Part shown: one piece after another, positions 7,112-14,808 of the stretch
Layout of the letters: each line of letters opens with the position of its first letter
Numbering within the stretch: the first letter of the stretch is position 1
DNA from: CBDUXZ01 sp965371325 [NCBI: uncultured bacterium]
GTDB taxonomy: Bacteria; JAUYMQ01
Direction of reading: 5' to 3'
Length of the DNA: 17,735 bases
Assembly: GCA_965371325.1 (NCBI GenBank)
Contig: CBDUXZ010000005.1
Span: 1-17,735 of the forward strand
Position numbers and translations under genes: made by a program
The notes under the pieces: generated by a model
Databases searched by the model: none
What the model saw: the letters and a program-made list of their open reading frames with translations, nothing else
Told to the model about the DNA's origin: nothing

Positions 7112-8161
7112 TTACCCACAGATGTTATGCTCGTCCTGCAACAGCGCGAGCCGGACGGGATCGCCGCGCCGGGCAGCGAGATCGTTCAGAGCCTCCGCTG
7201 CCCGCTCGAGCGGATAGCGCGCGGTGATCGAACGCGAGAGATCGAGCTCGCCCGACGCCGCAAGCGAAACGACGCGCTCGAGCTCGGCGCGCGTGTACCC
7301 CATGGAACCAAGGAGCGTGATCTCCCGGCCCACGAAGGAGATAAGGGGCGGAAGCTCCGGAGCCTCCAGACCCACGCCCCCCACCACAACGCGTCCGCTT
7401 CGCCCCACGGCGGAAAGGGCCAGCTCCACCGACGCCTTGCGGCCCACGTACTCGATGATCAGCTCAGGCCCGTCCTCGCCCGCGGCTTTTCGGATCAGCT
7501 TGCGCGCATCGTCCCGCCGGGCATCGACGGTCGCGTCCGCCCCCGCCTCTTCCGCGCGCCGAAGCGCCCCTTCGCTCACATCCACGGCAACGATGGTTTT
7601 GGCCCCGAGGAGCCGCGCAAGAAGGATCGCGTGGAAACCTACGCCGCCACAGCCGATCACGGCGACCCTCTCTCCGGCTGAAAGAGCACCGCGCGCGGCG
7701 ACGGCGTGGTACGCCGTGGCGACCGCGTCGGCCAGGATCGCACCATGCTCAAAGGAGATCTTGTCGGGAAGCCGAAGCGTGCCGCTCGCGGAAACGGCAA
7801 TACGCTCGGCAAAGGTTCCGTCGCGGGCCATGCCGAGGATGACCGCCTTGGGACACAGGCCGAGATGACCCGATCGGCAGGAATCACACTCCCCGCATGT
7901 TTCGCTTGGGAGGAGAAGCACGCGCTCACCGATTGCCGCGCCCCTGGCGCCCTCCCCCACCGTTTCGATAACACCCGCCCCCTCATGGCCCATCACCACG
8001 GGAAGGGCCGGAACCGGGAGCCGACCCGTGCTGACGTGCAGATCCGTGCCGCACACCCCCGCTGCGCGGAGCGCGACCACCACCTGCCCGGGACCCGCAA
8101 CCGGATCGGGGATCTCTTCTACCCTCACCTGCGCGCCCTCATGTAACCGAACCGCCTTCAT
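7112..8161 (-). CDS. Zinc-dependent alcohol dehydrogenase (MDR family)
   Basis: 349 residues, the normal length for a medium-chain zinc dehydrogenase. Catalytic zinc ligands are Cys37 (GVCGTD) and His59-Glu60 (GHEG). The structural zinc lobe has Cys89, Cys92, Cys95 and Cys103, all present. The Rossmann motif GCGGVG is at 170-175, with an acidic residue ending the next strand (VAVDVS), which favours NAD. It would oxidise an alcohol or reduce an aldehyde; within this operon that could handle the aldehyde released by an aldol cleavage, but this is inference. The gene follows the acyl-CoA ligase by 9 bases, with GGAGGAG just before the ATG, and is the last gene of the long leftward operon. Confidence 0.93.
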   Translation of the reverse strand: MKAVRLHEGAQVRVEEIPDPVAGPGQVVVALRAAGVCGTDLHVSTGRLPVPALPVVMGHEGAGVIETVGEGARGAAIGERVLLLPSETCGECDSCRSGHLGLCPKAVILGMARDGTFAERIAVSASGTLRLPDKISFEHGAILADAVATAYHAVAARGALSAGERVAVIGCGGVGFHAILLARLLGAKTIVAVDVSEGALRRAEEAGADATVDARRDDARKLIRKAAGEDGPELIIEYVGRKASVELALSAVGRSGRVVVGGVGLEAPELPPLISFVGREITLLGSMGYTRAELERVVSLAASGELDLSRSITARYPLERAAEALNDLAARRGDPVRLALLQDEHNICG

Positions 8162-8170
8162 GGCTCCTCC

Positions 8171-9733
8171 TCACTCGGCACCGTGTACCTCCCGGTCATG
8201 CTCTTTCCAATAGGGCTCCCGCAGGGTGCGCCGCAGAATTTTTCCCACGGCGGTCTTCGGGAGCGACGGCACAATCTCGATCATCTTCGGAACCTTGAAC
8301 CGCGCAAGGTGTTCCTTTGAGAAGGCCATGAGCTCCTCCGGCGTCACCGTGGTATTGGGACGAAGTGTCACAGCGGCGCGAATGGCCTCTCCCCACTTCG
8401 CGTCGGGCACGGCGAAGACCGCGCACTCGGCCACGGCGGGATGCTCCGCGAGCACCCCCTCGACCTCGGCGGGATAGACGTTGAACCCGCCGGAGATGAT
8501 CTTGTCCTCCGTACGATCTGCCAGATAGATGTATCCGTTCTCATCGCTTCGCCCGAGATCTCCCGTGCGGAGCCAGCCGTTCCTCAAACGCCGCTCATCC
8601 AGGTCCGGCCGGTTCCAGAATCCGGGCGTCGTCCAGGGCGCCGAAACGCAAATTTCCCCCACCTCGCCGGGGGGGAGCGTGGCGCCGTCTTCCGACTGGA
8701 TGCGCACTTGCGCGAATGCCTTGGTTTCGCGGCCGACGGAACTAAGACGCGCGCCGCCGGCCGCGAGCGCTTCTTCGTGCTCACGCGGGGAGAGCAGAGT
8801 GTTCAGTCCGTAGGCCTCGGTCTGGCCGAACCCCGTGTAGAGGGCCGGCCCGAGCCGCTCGAGCGCGCGACGGACAAGGGAGGGGGCCGCGGGCGCCGCG
8901 GCATAGAGAACAACGCGCAGGGACGAGAGATCGGCGTTTGCGGCGTCGGGATGATCGAGCAGCATTCGCAGCAGCGTCGGGATGACGAGCAGAACCGTGA
9001 TCCGCTCTTCGACGATGGCGCCGAGCATGATCTTTGGATCCGGCCCCGGGAGGATGACGAGCGTCGCGCCCGCCACCCAGCTCGTGTCCATCGCCCGTCC
9101 CCCGAAGTGACTGAGAGCCAGATGGCCGAGCAGGCGATCATCCGGACCGACATCGAAAGTCGTCACCCAGGCGCCCATGGCAGCTGCGACACTCGCGTAA
9201 CTGTGCGTCACGCCCTTGGGCTGTCCGGTTGTCCCCGACGTGTAGAGGATCTGCGCAAGGGCCGAGGGCGCGCGGTTGATCGCGAGCGGTTGATGCGGCT
9301 CATGTTCGGCGAGGGCCGCGAGATCCGTCGCGCCGGGAGCGGCTCCGAAACAGAGCACCGTTGCGCCGATCGCCGCGCCTGCCGAAAGGGCGCGGGGGAC
9401 CCCCTCCGGACCCAGCGCAATGACAAGCTTCGCACCCGCGTCTTGCGCCATGAAGACGTGTTCCTGCTCCGTCAGCGCGCCCAGCATCGGAACCAGAGCG
9501 CCGCCCGCCTGCGCAATCGCAATCGCCGCTTCGACATACTCGGTGCGGTTCTGCTGAACCACGGCCACGCGCTCGCCCGGCAAAAGCCCCAGACGCACCA
9601 GGGCGCGCGCAAGACGGCTTGCACGGGCGTCCAGTTCGCGGTAAGTGCAGCTCCGGCCGCCATCGATGATTGCGGTTTGATCGGGCCAGCGCCCGGCCGC
9701 GCGAGCGGGATAGTGTGAGTAAGGATGAATCAC
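8171..9733 (-). CDS. Acyl-CoA ligase (class I adenylate-forming enzyme)
   Basis: 520 residues. The ATP-binding P-loop YTSGTTGQPKG is at 164-174, the GFGQTE adenine motif at 301-306, TGD at 390-392, the hinge region DRTEDKIISGGFNVYP at 406-421, and the C-terminal catalytic Lys498 in PKTAVGK. All residues needed to form an acyl-AMP and then the CoA thioester are present. It is expected to activate the carboxylic acid fed into this pathway; chain length and structure of the acid cannot be read. Translation starts at a GTG whose bases overlap the stop of the citrate synthase-like gene as GTGA, with AAGGA about 8 bases upstream. Co-transcription with the acyl-CoA dehydrogenase, hydratase and thiolase-like genes supports an acyl-CoA degradation role. 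Confidence 0.94.
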   Translation of the reverse strand: MIHPYSHYPARAAGRWPDQTAIIDGGRSCTYRELDARASRLARALVRLGLLPGERVAVVQQNRTEYVEAAIAIAQAGGALVPMLGALTEQEHVFMAQDAGAKLVIALGPEGVPRALSAGAAIGATVLCFGAAPGATDLAALAEHEPHQPLAINRAPSALAQILYTSGTTGQPKGVTHSYASVAAAMGAWVTTFDVGPDDRLLGHLALSHFGGRAMDTSWVAGATLVILPGPDPKIMLGAIVEERITVLLVIPTLLRMLLDHPDAANADLSSLRVVLYAAAPAAPSLVRRALERLGPALYTGFGQTEAYGLNTLLSPREHEEALAAGGARLSSVGRETKAFAQVRIQSEDGATLPPGEVGEICVSAPWTTPGFWNRPDLDERRLRNGWLRTGDLGRSDENGYIYLADRTEDKIISGGFNVYPAEVEGVLAEHPAVAECAVFAVPDAKWGEAIRAAVTLRPNTTVTPEELMAFSKEHLARFKVPKMIEIVPSLPKTAVGKILRRTLREPYWKEHDREVHGAE

Positions 9734-10587
9734 CGCCGCTTTTCCTTTCGCCCGGGAGGCAGGTGGCGCTCGGCGGGTCCTGCGTAGCGTGCGCCAAGCT
9801 CCCGGGGAATGATCCGAAGAGGAACTCCCTCGCGAATTTCCTCGACGACGTGCGCGAGAAGGGACATGCCGTAGCAGAGCGTACCGATGCCCCCGATCGC
9901 GAGCGGATCAAAACCGAGATCGGCCAGCAGCGCCCCGATGGCCCCGGCCAGGTTTATCGGGATTTTCCTTCCCTTGCGATCCGCAACCTCCGCTTCGATG
10001 ACGTCGAGCATTCGTCCGTGCGCATGCCAGCCGTCGCGGGCCAGCGCAACACTGCGGAGTGTCACGGCCCGCGGCTCTGCTTCCTTGTGAACGGGATGCC
10101 CGAGACCCGGGACGCTGCCACGGCGTGTGAGCCAGCGATCGACGGCATCCCGCGCCGCCGCCTCCTCCGGCCGGTTCCAGCCGACCGCTTCGATCAGCAT
10201 CTCGGCCGGCTCCTGCGGCGAACCCGTCACCGATCCGCTTGCCAGCATCCCGCTCGCCAGCCCCGGCACGACCGAATCAGGGAACGCCGACGCCGTGAAA
10301 CGCGCGGCACATGCGGCTGAGTTGACGAACTCCTGATCCAGGCCGCTTCGGAGCGCAAGATCGAAGAGCGCGGCCTCGCGCTCATCGGGCAACTCTCCCC
10401 GAATAAGCAGAAAGGCCGATTCCGTGTAGGAGAGGTGTTCGATCAACTCCTCGACGGGGTAGCCGCGAACCCAGATACGTCCCTTCTCGGCGCGGCTGAT
10501 ACGCGTCGTCCAGTAGTCGCTCCAGTCTCCGGAGGCAACGTACTGACCCACGTTGCGTCTGCGACGCTCGTCCACCGGCTTGGGCAC
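9730..10587 (-). CDS. Short citrate synthase / citryl-CoA lyase-like protein
   Basis: 285 residues, well below the 370-430 of citrate synthases and near the size of stand-alone citryl-CoA lyases and the C-terminal lyase domain of ATP-citrate lyase. The GLGHPVHK...EPRA segment around residues 160-172 matches the second catalytic His region of the family (GHR in synthases, GHP in the lyase-like branch). Where synthases have the first catalytic His in GPLHGG, this protein reads GSVTGS, so that His is absent, as in lyase domains. It may cleave or form a citryl-CoA-like tertiary hydroxyacyl-CoA. A GTG at 10593 would overlap the upstream stop as GTGA, but GGAGG covers that codon and is correctly spaced (5 bases) for the GTG at 10587, which I prefer. 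Family is clear; reaction is inferred. Confidence 0.82.
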   Translation of the reverse strand: MPKPVDERRRRNVGQYVASGDWSDYWTTRISRAEKGRIWVRGYPVEELIEHLSYTESAFLLIRGELPDEREAALFDLALRSGLDQEFVNSAACAARFTASAFPDSVVPGLASGMLASGSVTGSPQEPAEMLIEAVGWNRPEEAAARDAVDRWLTRRGSVPGLGHPVHKEAEPRAVTLRSVALARDGWHAHGRMLDVIEAEVADRKGRKIPINLAGAIGALLADLGFDPLAIGGIGTLCYGMSLLAHVVEEIREGVPLRIIPRELGARYAGPAERHLPPGRKEKRR

Positions 10588-10589
10588 GC

Positions 10590-11381
10590 TCACCTCCCTT
10601 TGAACTTCGCCTTGCGTTTCTCGAGAAAAGCGCGGGGACCTTCCCGGGCGTCCTCGCTCTGCCTGACCGGCTCGGCGAGTTGCTGCTCGAGGCGGAGCCC
10701 CTCATCAAGCGGAAGATCGAGCCCGCGCCAGACGGCTGCCTTCGCAGCCAGAACGGCGAGGGGCGCATTCTCCGCGATGCGGACAGCGACCCCAAGGACC
10801 TCTTCGCGCAGATCCGCAAGCGGGACCACCCTCGTGATGAGGCCGATGCGCTCAGCCTCGCGCGCATCAATTCGACGGCCGCTCAGAATAAGATCGAGAG
10901 CCCGCTCCGGTCCGATGAGGCGGGGAAGACGCTGGGTTCCGCCGGCCCCGGGGATGATTCCCCGGGTCACCTCGGGGAGACCGAAGGTGGCGTTCTCGGA
11001 GGCGATCCGCAGATCACACGCGAGGGCAATTTCGAGGCCGCCGGCGAGACAGTGGCCGTTAATCGCGGCGATGACCGGCTTCTCAATCGGAAGGTTTCGC
11101 GTGATCCCGCCGAGGCCGGGCTCGCTGTCGGCGCGCCGCAGGCGCTCAGCGGAAGTCATGCTTTTGTAGAACTCCGCCAGGCCCCGAAGATCAGCCCCCG
11201 AACAGAAGGCCCTCTCTCCCGCGCCCGTCAGAACGGCAACGCGCATGCGCTCATCTTCCTGGAATTCCCGCCAGGCCGCGATGAGCTCATCACTTGTCTT
11301 CGGATCGATCGCGTTTCGTACCTCCGGGCGATCGATTGTCAGGATCGCGACGGCCCCTTCGCGCTCGGAACGGATTGTCAC
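10590..11381 (-). CDS. Enoyl-CoA hydratase (crotonase family)
   Basis: 263 residues, the usual crotonase length. The oxyanion-hole segments are FCSGADLRG (59-67) and HCLAGG (110-115). Both acid/base glutamates of true hydratases are present: Glu117 (GGLEIAL) and Glu137 (GLPEV), followed by the canonical GIIPGAGGTQRLPRLIG. It should add water to a 2-enoyl-CoA to give (3S)-3-hydroxyacyl-CoA, acting after the acyl-CoA dehydrogenase of the same operon and supplying the substrate of the thiolase-fold protein if that is an aldolase. The GTG start overlaps the DUF35 stop as GTGA, and GAGGGGG lies 5 bases upstream. Confidence 0.93.
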   Translation of the reverse strand: MTIRSEREGAVAILTIDRPEVRNAIDPKTSDELIAAWREFQEDERMRVAVLTGAGERAFCSGADLRGLAEFYKSMTSAERLRRADSEPGLGGITRNLPIEKPVIAAINGHCLAGGLEIALACDLRIASENATFGLPEVTRGIIPGAGGTQRLPRLIGPERALDLILSGRRIDAREAERIGLITRVVPLADLREEVLGVAVRIAENAPLAVLAAKAAVWRGLDLPLDEGLRLEQQLAEPVRQSEDAREGPRAFLEKRKAKFKGR

Positions 11382-11803
11382 GACGACCCCCTCGCGGACT
11401 CCGCCGGCTCGAAGCGGGGAAGAACGAACTCCCCGGCATCCTCAAAACACACCCGCACGGGCATGTTGATGCGAACGCTCTCCGGTGCACATCCGATCAC
11501 GTTCGAGACGAGGCGCGGTCCCTCCTTGAGGGCAATGACCGCTACCACGTAGGGCGCGGGAAGTGCGGGATGATATGTCCGGCGGTACACCGCGAAGGTA
11601 TGGACGGTGCCTTCGCCCGACGCCGCGCGCGTGGCGATGCGCCCCGCCCAGCAACGCGGGCAACGCGGCCCTGGCGGCAGAAAAAGGTGATCGCAGGACT
11701 CGCAGGCGCAGATCTCGAGACGCTTCTGCCGGCAGGCCTCCCAAAAGGGGCGCGTCAGGCTATCCAGCTCCGGCAGCGGAGGGGTGCTTGTATCAATGGC
11801 CAT
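11378..11803 (-). CDS. DUF35 zinc-ribbon/OB-fold acyl-CoA-binding protein
   Basis: 141 residues with the standard DUF35 layout: an N-terminal helix carrying RPFWEACRQKRL (18-29), a rubredoxin-like zinc ribbon with Cys34, Cys37, Cys48 and Cys51, and an OB fold (about 60-130) with GEGTVHTFAVYRRTYHP. DUF35 proteins partner with thiolase-superfamily enzymes: acetoacetyl-CoA thiolase in archaeal mevalonate synthesis, and the Ltp2 aldolase in steroid degradation, where the DUF35 domain of ChsH2 is required. Here it follows the thiolase-fold gene by 5 bases, so the two almost certainly form one complex. GGGAGG is 8 bases before the ATG and spans the upstream stop. Unlike ChsH2 it has no fused MaoC domain; the hydratase is a separate crotonase gene directly downstream. 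Confidence 0.92.
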   Translation of the reverse strand: MAIDTSTPPLPELDSLTRPFWEACRQKRLEICACESCDHLFLPPGPRCPRCWAGRIATRAASGEGTVHTFAVYRRTYHPALPAPYVVAVIALKEGPRLVSNVIGCAPESVRINMPVRVCFEDAGEFVLPRFEPAESARGSS

Positions 11804-11808
11804 GCCTA

Positions 11809-12942
11809 CTACCTCCCGAGCACGAGGGTTGCGTGCGTGTTCATCGCGAGGCCATGCCCGGAAACCAGTGCGGTTTGAGCGCCGGGAACCTGCCGTTCCC
11901 CGGCTTCCCCGCGCAGCTGACGCACCGCCTCGATTACATGGAGCATGCCGCCACCGTACCCCTCGGCCATGAGCCCGCCGCTGGGGTTTACCGGAAGCTT
12001 TCCGCCGGGAGCGATGCGCCCTCCCTCGACAAAAGGCCCGCCCTCCCCCTTCTTGCAGAACCCGTAATCCTCGAGCTGGAGAAGCACGACAATCGTGAAG
12101 CAGTCGTAAAGCAGCGCGACGTCAATGTCGTCCGGGGTCACGCTCGCACGCACGAGCGCCTCGGGGCCGCAGCGCGCCGCGGGAAGCGTGGCAAAGTGAT
12201 CGGGGGAGTCGAAAGTACGCAGGCTGTGCGCCTGGGCCTGGGAAAGAATGAGCGCGGCAGGGCGGCGAAGATCGGCGGCCCGCTCCTCGGTCGTCACCAG
12301 AACGGCCGCGGCCCCGTCGGAGACGAGACAGCAGTCGAGCCTGCGAAGCGGCTCCACCACGAAATCCGACGCGAGATACTCGTCCATGGTGATCGGCCGT
12401 TGCTTCTGCGCGTGGGGCGTTCGCGCGGCGCAGGCCCGCGCGGCCACGGCAACCTCGCCCATATGCTCGGGGCGCGTTCCGTACAGATGCATGTGGCGCT
12501 GCGCGGCGAGCGCGTGCAACCCCACGGCCCCGAAAAGTCCGAATGCAGCGGCGTCGCCGCGTCCGTATCCATAAGCTCCAGGGATGGAGAGCGCGTTGTC
12601 GCCGTACACGCAAAGACACGCCGAGCAGAGGCCGGCTTCCACGGCCATCGCAGCGCGCCCCACAATGGCCGCGCTTCCGGCTCCGCCGAGAATCTCCGTG
12701 CCCGTGTAGGTGGGATTGATTCCGAGATGCGCGCCGAGCCCCAGAAAGTGCGGCGTGATCCCGTTCATCACGCCCTGCGCAAAACCGGGATCGGTAATGA
12801 GCCCGTCGATGCCCGAAGGATCGATCCCCGCGTCCCGGGCGGCCAGTGCGGCGGCCTCGGCCTCCAGATCGAAGGCGCTCCGGTCAGGAAACTTCCCGAA
12901 GGCGGTATGCCCGACGCCCGCAATGACGGCGCGCCGTTTCAC
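11809..12942 (-). CDS. Thiolase-fold protein lacking catalytic Cys; probable Ltp2-like retro-aldolase
   Basis: 377 residues of the thiolase superfamily (SCP2-thiolase/Ltp branch). Where thiolases carry the nucleophilic Cys (CASG), this reads GGAGS (86-90). The GHP His motif near the C terminus is replaced by EGYGGGML (327-334). Conserved blocks LLYDCFT (277-283) and NPSGGLMAEGYG (319-330) place Tyr279 and Tyr329 50 residues apart, as in Ltp-type steroid aldolases. Claisen thiolysis is therefore unlikely, and cleavage of a 3-hydroxyacyl-CoA by retro-aldol is favoured by inference. The frame is open to 13092, but the dehydrogenase gene covers that part. The GTG at 12942 overlaps the dehydrogenase stop as GTGA and is followed by KRRAVIAGVGHT, a normal N terminus. 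The DUF35 partner is next. Confidence 0.88.
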   Translation of the reverse strand: MKRRAVIAGVGHTAFGKFPDRSAFDLEAEAAALAARDAGIDPSGIDGLITDPGFAQGVMNGITPHFLGLGAHLGINPTYTGTEILGGAGSAAIVGRAAMAVEAGLCSACLCVYGDNALSIPGAYGYGRGDAAAFGLFGAVGLHALAAQRHMHLYGTRPEHMGEVAVAARACAARTPHAQKQRPITMDEYLASDFVVEPLRRLDCCLVSDGAAAVLVTTEERAADLRRPAALILSQAQAHSLRTFDSPDHFATLPAARCGPEALVRASVTPDDIDVALLYDCFTIVVLLQLEDYGFCKKGEGGPFVEGGRIAPGGKLPVNPSGGLMAEGYGGGMLHVIEAVRQLRGEAGERQVPGAQTALVSGHGLAMNTHATLVLGR

Positions 12943-14096
12943 GCCGGACGGCCCACCATGCGTCGCTTCGAGATGATCTCGCGCATGACCTCGCTCGTTC
13001 CCGCGCCGATGCCCCAGTTCTGCACGCCCCGTGTGCAGCGCGCCACGTAAGACTCCTCCATGAACCCATATCCCCCGAACGCGTGCCCGCAATCGAGGAC
13101 CAGCCGCCGCGCCAGCTCGGCGGCGTAGAGCTTCGCCATGCTGACGCTTACTTCCCCTTCCCCGTCTCCCGAAACGAGCTGGTCAGCCGCGCGGTAGGCG
13201 AGCAGCTCGGAAGCCTCGAGGTCGGTCATGTGATCGGCCATGCGGTGGCGCCAGACCTGCATCGACGCGATCGTCTGACCGAAGGCCTTTCGCTCGCTGA
13301 TGTAAGTCAGCGTCTCGTCCAGCACGTCGCGGCAGAGCGCGTTGGCCATCGCCGCGAGAACGAGGCGCTCGCCCTGGAACGAACCCATGATGTAGCGGAA
13401 ACCGTGGCCTTCCTCTCCGATGAGAAAACGCCGCGGTATCCGAACGTCGTCAAAGAAGAGCTCGGCCGTGTCGCTCGAGTGGAGATCGATCTTCTTCAGC
13501 CGCTTGCTGACGGAGAAGCCTTTCGCGTCGGTGGGACAGACAAGAAGGCTCACACCGTCGGGGCCCGGCCCCCCCGTTCTGACGGCAAGGGTGATGAAAT
13601 CCGCCCGGGTGCCGTTGGAGATGAAGATCTTCGAGCCTCGGACGACGTAATCGTCGCCGTCAACCTTGGCGCTGGTCTGAAGGGATGCGACGTCGGAGCC
13701 CCCACCCGGCTCGGTCACGCCGAGGGCGATTATCTTCTCGCCGCTGATCGCCGGCACCAGCCACTCCCGCCGCAGCGCGTCGGTTCCGTGATTGTGAATC
13801 ACGGAGGTTGCCATCTCGCATTGGACCAGCAGCCCGACCACGCATCCGAGATCGCGCCCCCTGACCAGCTCCTCGACAAGAATCACCGTGTACCAGTAAT
13901 CGAGCCCGCTGCCCCCCCATTCAGGGTCGAAGCGGATTCCGAGGAGGCCCAGCTTGCCCGCCTTGCGAAACAGCTCGTCCGGGAAATAGCCCTCCGCCTG
14001 CCATTGCTCGGCGTTGGGCCGGATTTCTTCCTGCGCAAAGCGCCGCACCGTTTCGCGAAACGCCCGATGTTGATCCGTCCACTGGGGAAAGGCCAT
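12939..14096 (-). CDS. Acyl-CoA dehydrogenase (isovaleryl/long-chain type base position)
   Basis: 385 residues, full length. The FAD/substrate segment ALGVTEPGGGSD (124-135) and KIFISNG (156-162) are present, with AFGGYGFMEESY at 339-350. At the position of the MCAD-type catalytic Glu the protein has Ala365 (IGAGTSE), exactly as in isovaleryl-CoA dehydrogenase, and the alternative base is present as Glu243 (GERLVLA). This points to branched or long acyl-CoA substrates. A TTG at 14108 could begin the frame, but it lies within the GGAGG Shine-Dalgarno that serves the ATG at 14096 at 5 bases, so the ATG is chosen. It starts 29 bases after the tetR stop and overlaps the thiolase-like gene, making it the first enzyme gene of the operon. 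Confidence 0.94.
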   Translation of the reverse strand: MAFPQWTDQHRAFRETVRRFAQEEIRPNAEQWQAEGYFPDELFRKAGKLGLLGIRFDPEWGGSGLDYWYTVILVEELVRGRDLGCVVGLLVQCEMATSVIHNHGTDALRREWLVPAISGEKIIALGVTEPGGGSDVASLQTSAKVDGDDYVVRGSKIFISNGTRADFITLAVRTGGPGPDGVSLLVCPTDAKGFSVSKRLKKIDLHSSDTAELFFDDVRIPRRFLIGEEGHGFRYIMGSFQGERLVLAAMANALCRDVLDETLTYISERKAFGQTIASMQVWRHRMADHMTDLEASELLAYRAADQLVSGDGEGEVSVSMAKLYAAELARRLVLDCGHAFGGYGFMEESYVARCTRGVQNWGIGAGTSEVMREIISKRRMVGRPA

Positions 14097-14125
14097 GGGT
14101 GCCTCCAAACAAGTGATGTTTTCCT

Positions 14126-14761
14126 TCAGGCGAGGGGTGGACGGGGCTTTGCAATACCCTGCGCAAAGACATCGTCCATCACGCCGATGATCTCGTTGAA
14201 AGGATAGTCGCGGACGCCGGAAGTTTCCCTCTCGACCAGAAAACGGCCGAGGTGGAACATGAGGTAGGCGACGCGCTCGGAATCAACAGGGCGAAGCGCC
14301 CCCTCGGCCATCCCCTCTTTCAGCACTTGCTGCAAAATTCCGATGATTCGCCGTTCCTGATCGCGCGTGAAGCCGTGGGCGACCGTGTCGAGCGACATCT
14401 CGTTGTCGCGCACGAGCGCCAGGCGGAGCACGTGGTTGTGCGCGTAGATGGCGCGCGTGAGCTCGACGATTCGCCTGATCTTTATTCCGGCCCGCCAGTT
14501 CTCTTCGACAACGCTCTCGGCTTCGCGGATGAATTCCTCGGCGTCCTTCTCGAGCAGGCTGCCGTAAAGCGCCTCCTTGCTATTGAAGTGTGTGTACAGC
14601 GTGGCGCGCGAGCAGCTCGCCTCCCGCGCCACCTCGTCCATCGTGGTCTTTCGCGGGCCGAAGCGCATGAATCGCCGGCGCGCGGCATCGAGAATGGCCC
14701 CCCGCGTCTCCGCCTTCGTTCGAACCAGCCGCCGGCGGGTCTCTTTCGTCTTCCTAATCAT
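14126..14761 (-). CDS. TetR-family transcriptional regulator
   Basis: 211 residues with an N-terminal TetR DNA-binding domain: helix 1 TRGAILDAARRRFMRFG (19-35), then TTMDEVAREASCSRATLYTHFNSKEAL (39-65), whose SRATLYTHF is the recognition helix region. The ligand domain (about 70-211) ends in VMDDVFAQGI. The Lys/Arg-rich N terminus is usual. The frame continues to 14797, but that stretch contains the repeats and -35 of the intergenic control region, so the ATG at 14761 is chosen; with the predicted promoter the mRNA would be nearly leaderless. It is the first gene of the leftward operon and divergent from the amidohydrolase operon. It probably represses both and responds to an acyl-CoA pathway intermediate; the ligand is unknown. 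Confidence 0.93.
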   Translation of the reverse strand: MIRKTKETRRRLVRTKAETRGAILDAARRRFMRFGPRKTTMDEVAREASCSRATLYTHFNSKEALYGSLLEKDAEEFIREAESVVEENWRAGIKIRRIVELTRAIYAHNHVLRLALVRDNEMSLDTVAHGFTRDQERRIIGILQQVLKEGMAEGALRPVDSERVAYLMFHLGRFLVERETSGVRDYPFNEIIGVMDDVFAQGIAKPRPPLA

Positions 14762-14797
14762 GGGTATATAAATAGACACTTGACGTCTATTTGTCAA
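14762..14797 (-). promoter_or_regulatory. Promoter of tetR and the leftward acyl-CoA operon
   Basis: On the minus strand a perfect TTGACA (14797-14792) is followed after 17 bases by TATTTA (14774-14769). The predicted start is at about 14762, next to the ATG at 14761, so the transcript would be leaderless or have a leader of a few bases. The elements overlap the rightward promoter and the repeats. Confidence 0.5.
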
Positions 14798-14808
14798 TAT
14801 GTCTATAC
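14772..14808. promoter_or_regulatory. Composite operator: inverted repeat plus three 8-base direct repeats
   Basis: ATAGAC (14772-14777) and GTCTAT (14785-14790) form a perfect inverted repeat with a 7-base spacer. TTGAC (14780-14784) and GTCAA (14793-14797) form a second with an 8-base spacer. GTCTATTT, GTCAATAT and GTCTATAC follow one another without gap from 14785 to 14808. All overlap both predicted promoters; the adjacent TetR protein is the obvious ligand. Confidence 0.6.

Noticed and set aside
8441-9718. A 425-codon plus-strand open frame opposite the acyl-CoA ligase
   Set aside because: The ligase has every adenylate-forming motif; the antisense frame shows none and starts without a ribosome site.
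11563-13050. A 495-codon plus-strand open frame over the DUF35 and thiolase-like genes
   Set aside because: It has no family motifs and a biased Arg/Gly/Ala composition; the minus-strand genes explain the region.
12943-13092. An ATG start for the thiolase-like gene 50 codons upstream
   Set aside because: These codons lie over the acyl-CoA dehydrogenase gene and read as Arg/His/Gly-rich sequence; the GTG at 12942 gives a normal thiolase N terminus and a GTGA junction.
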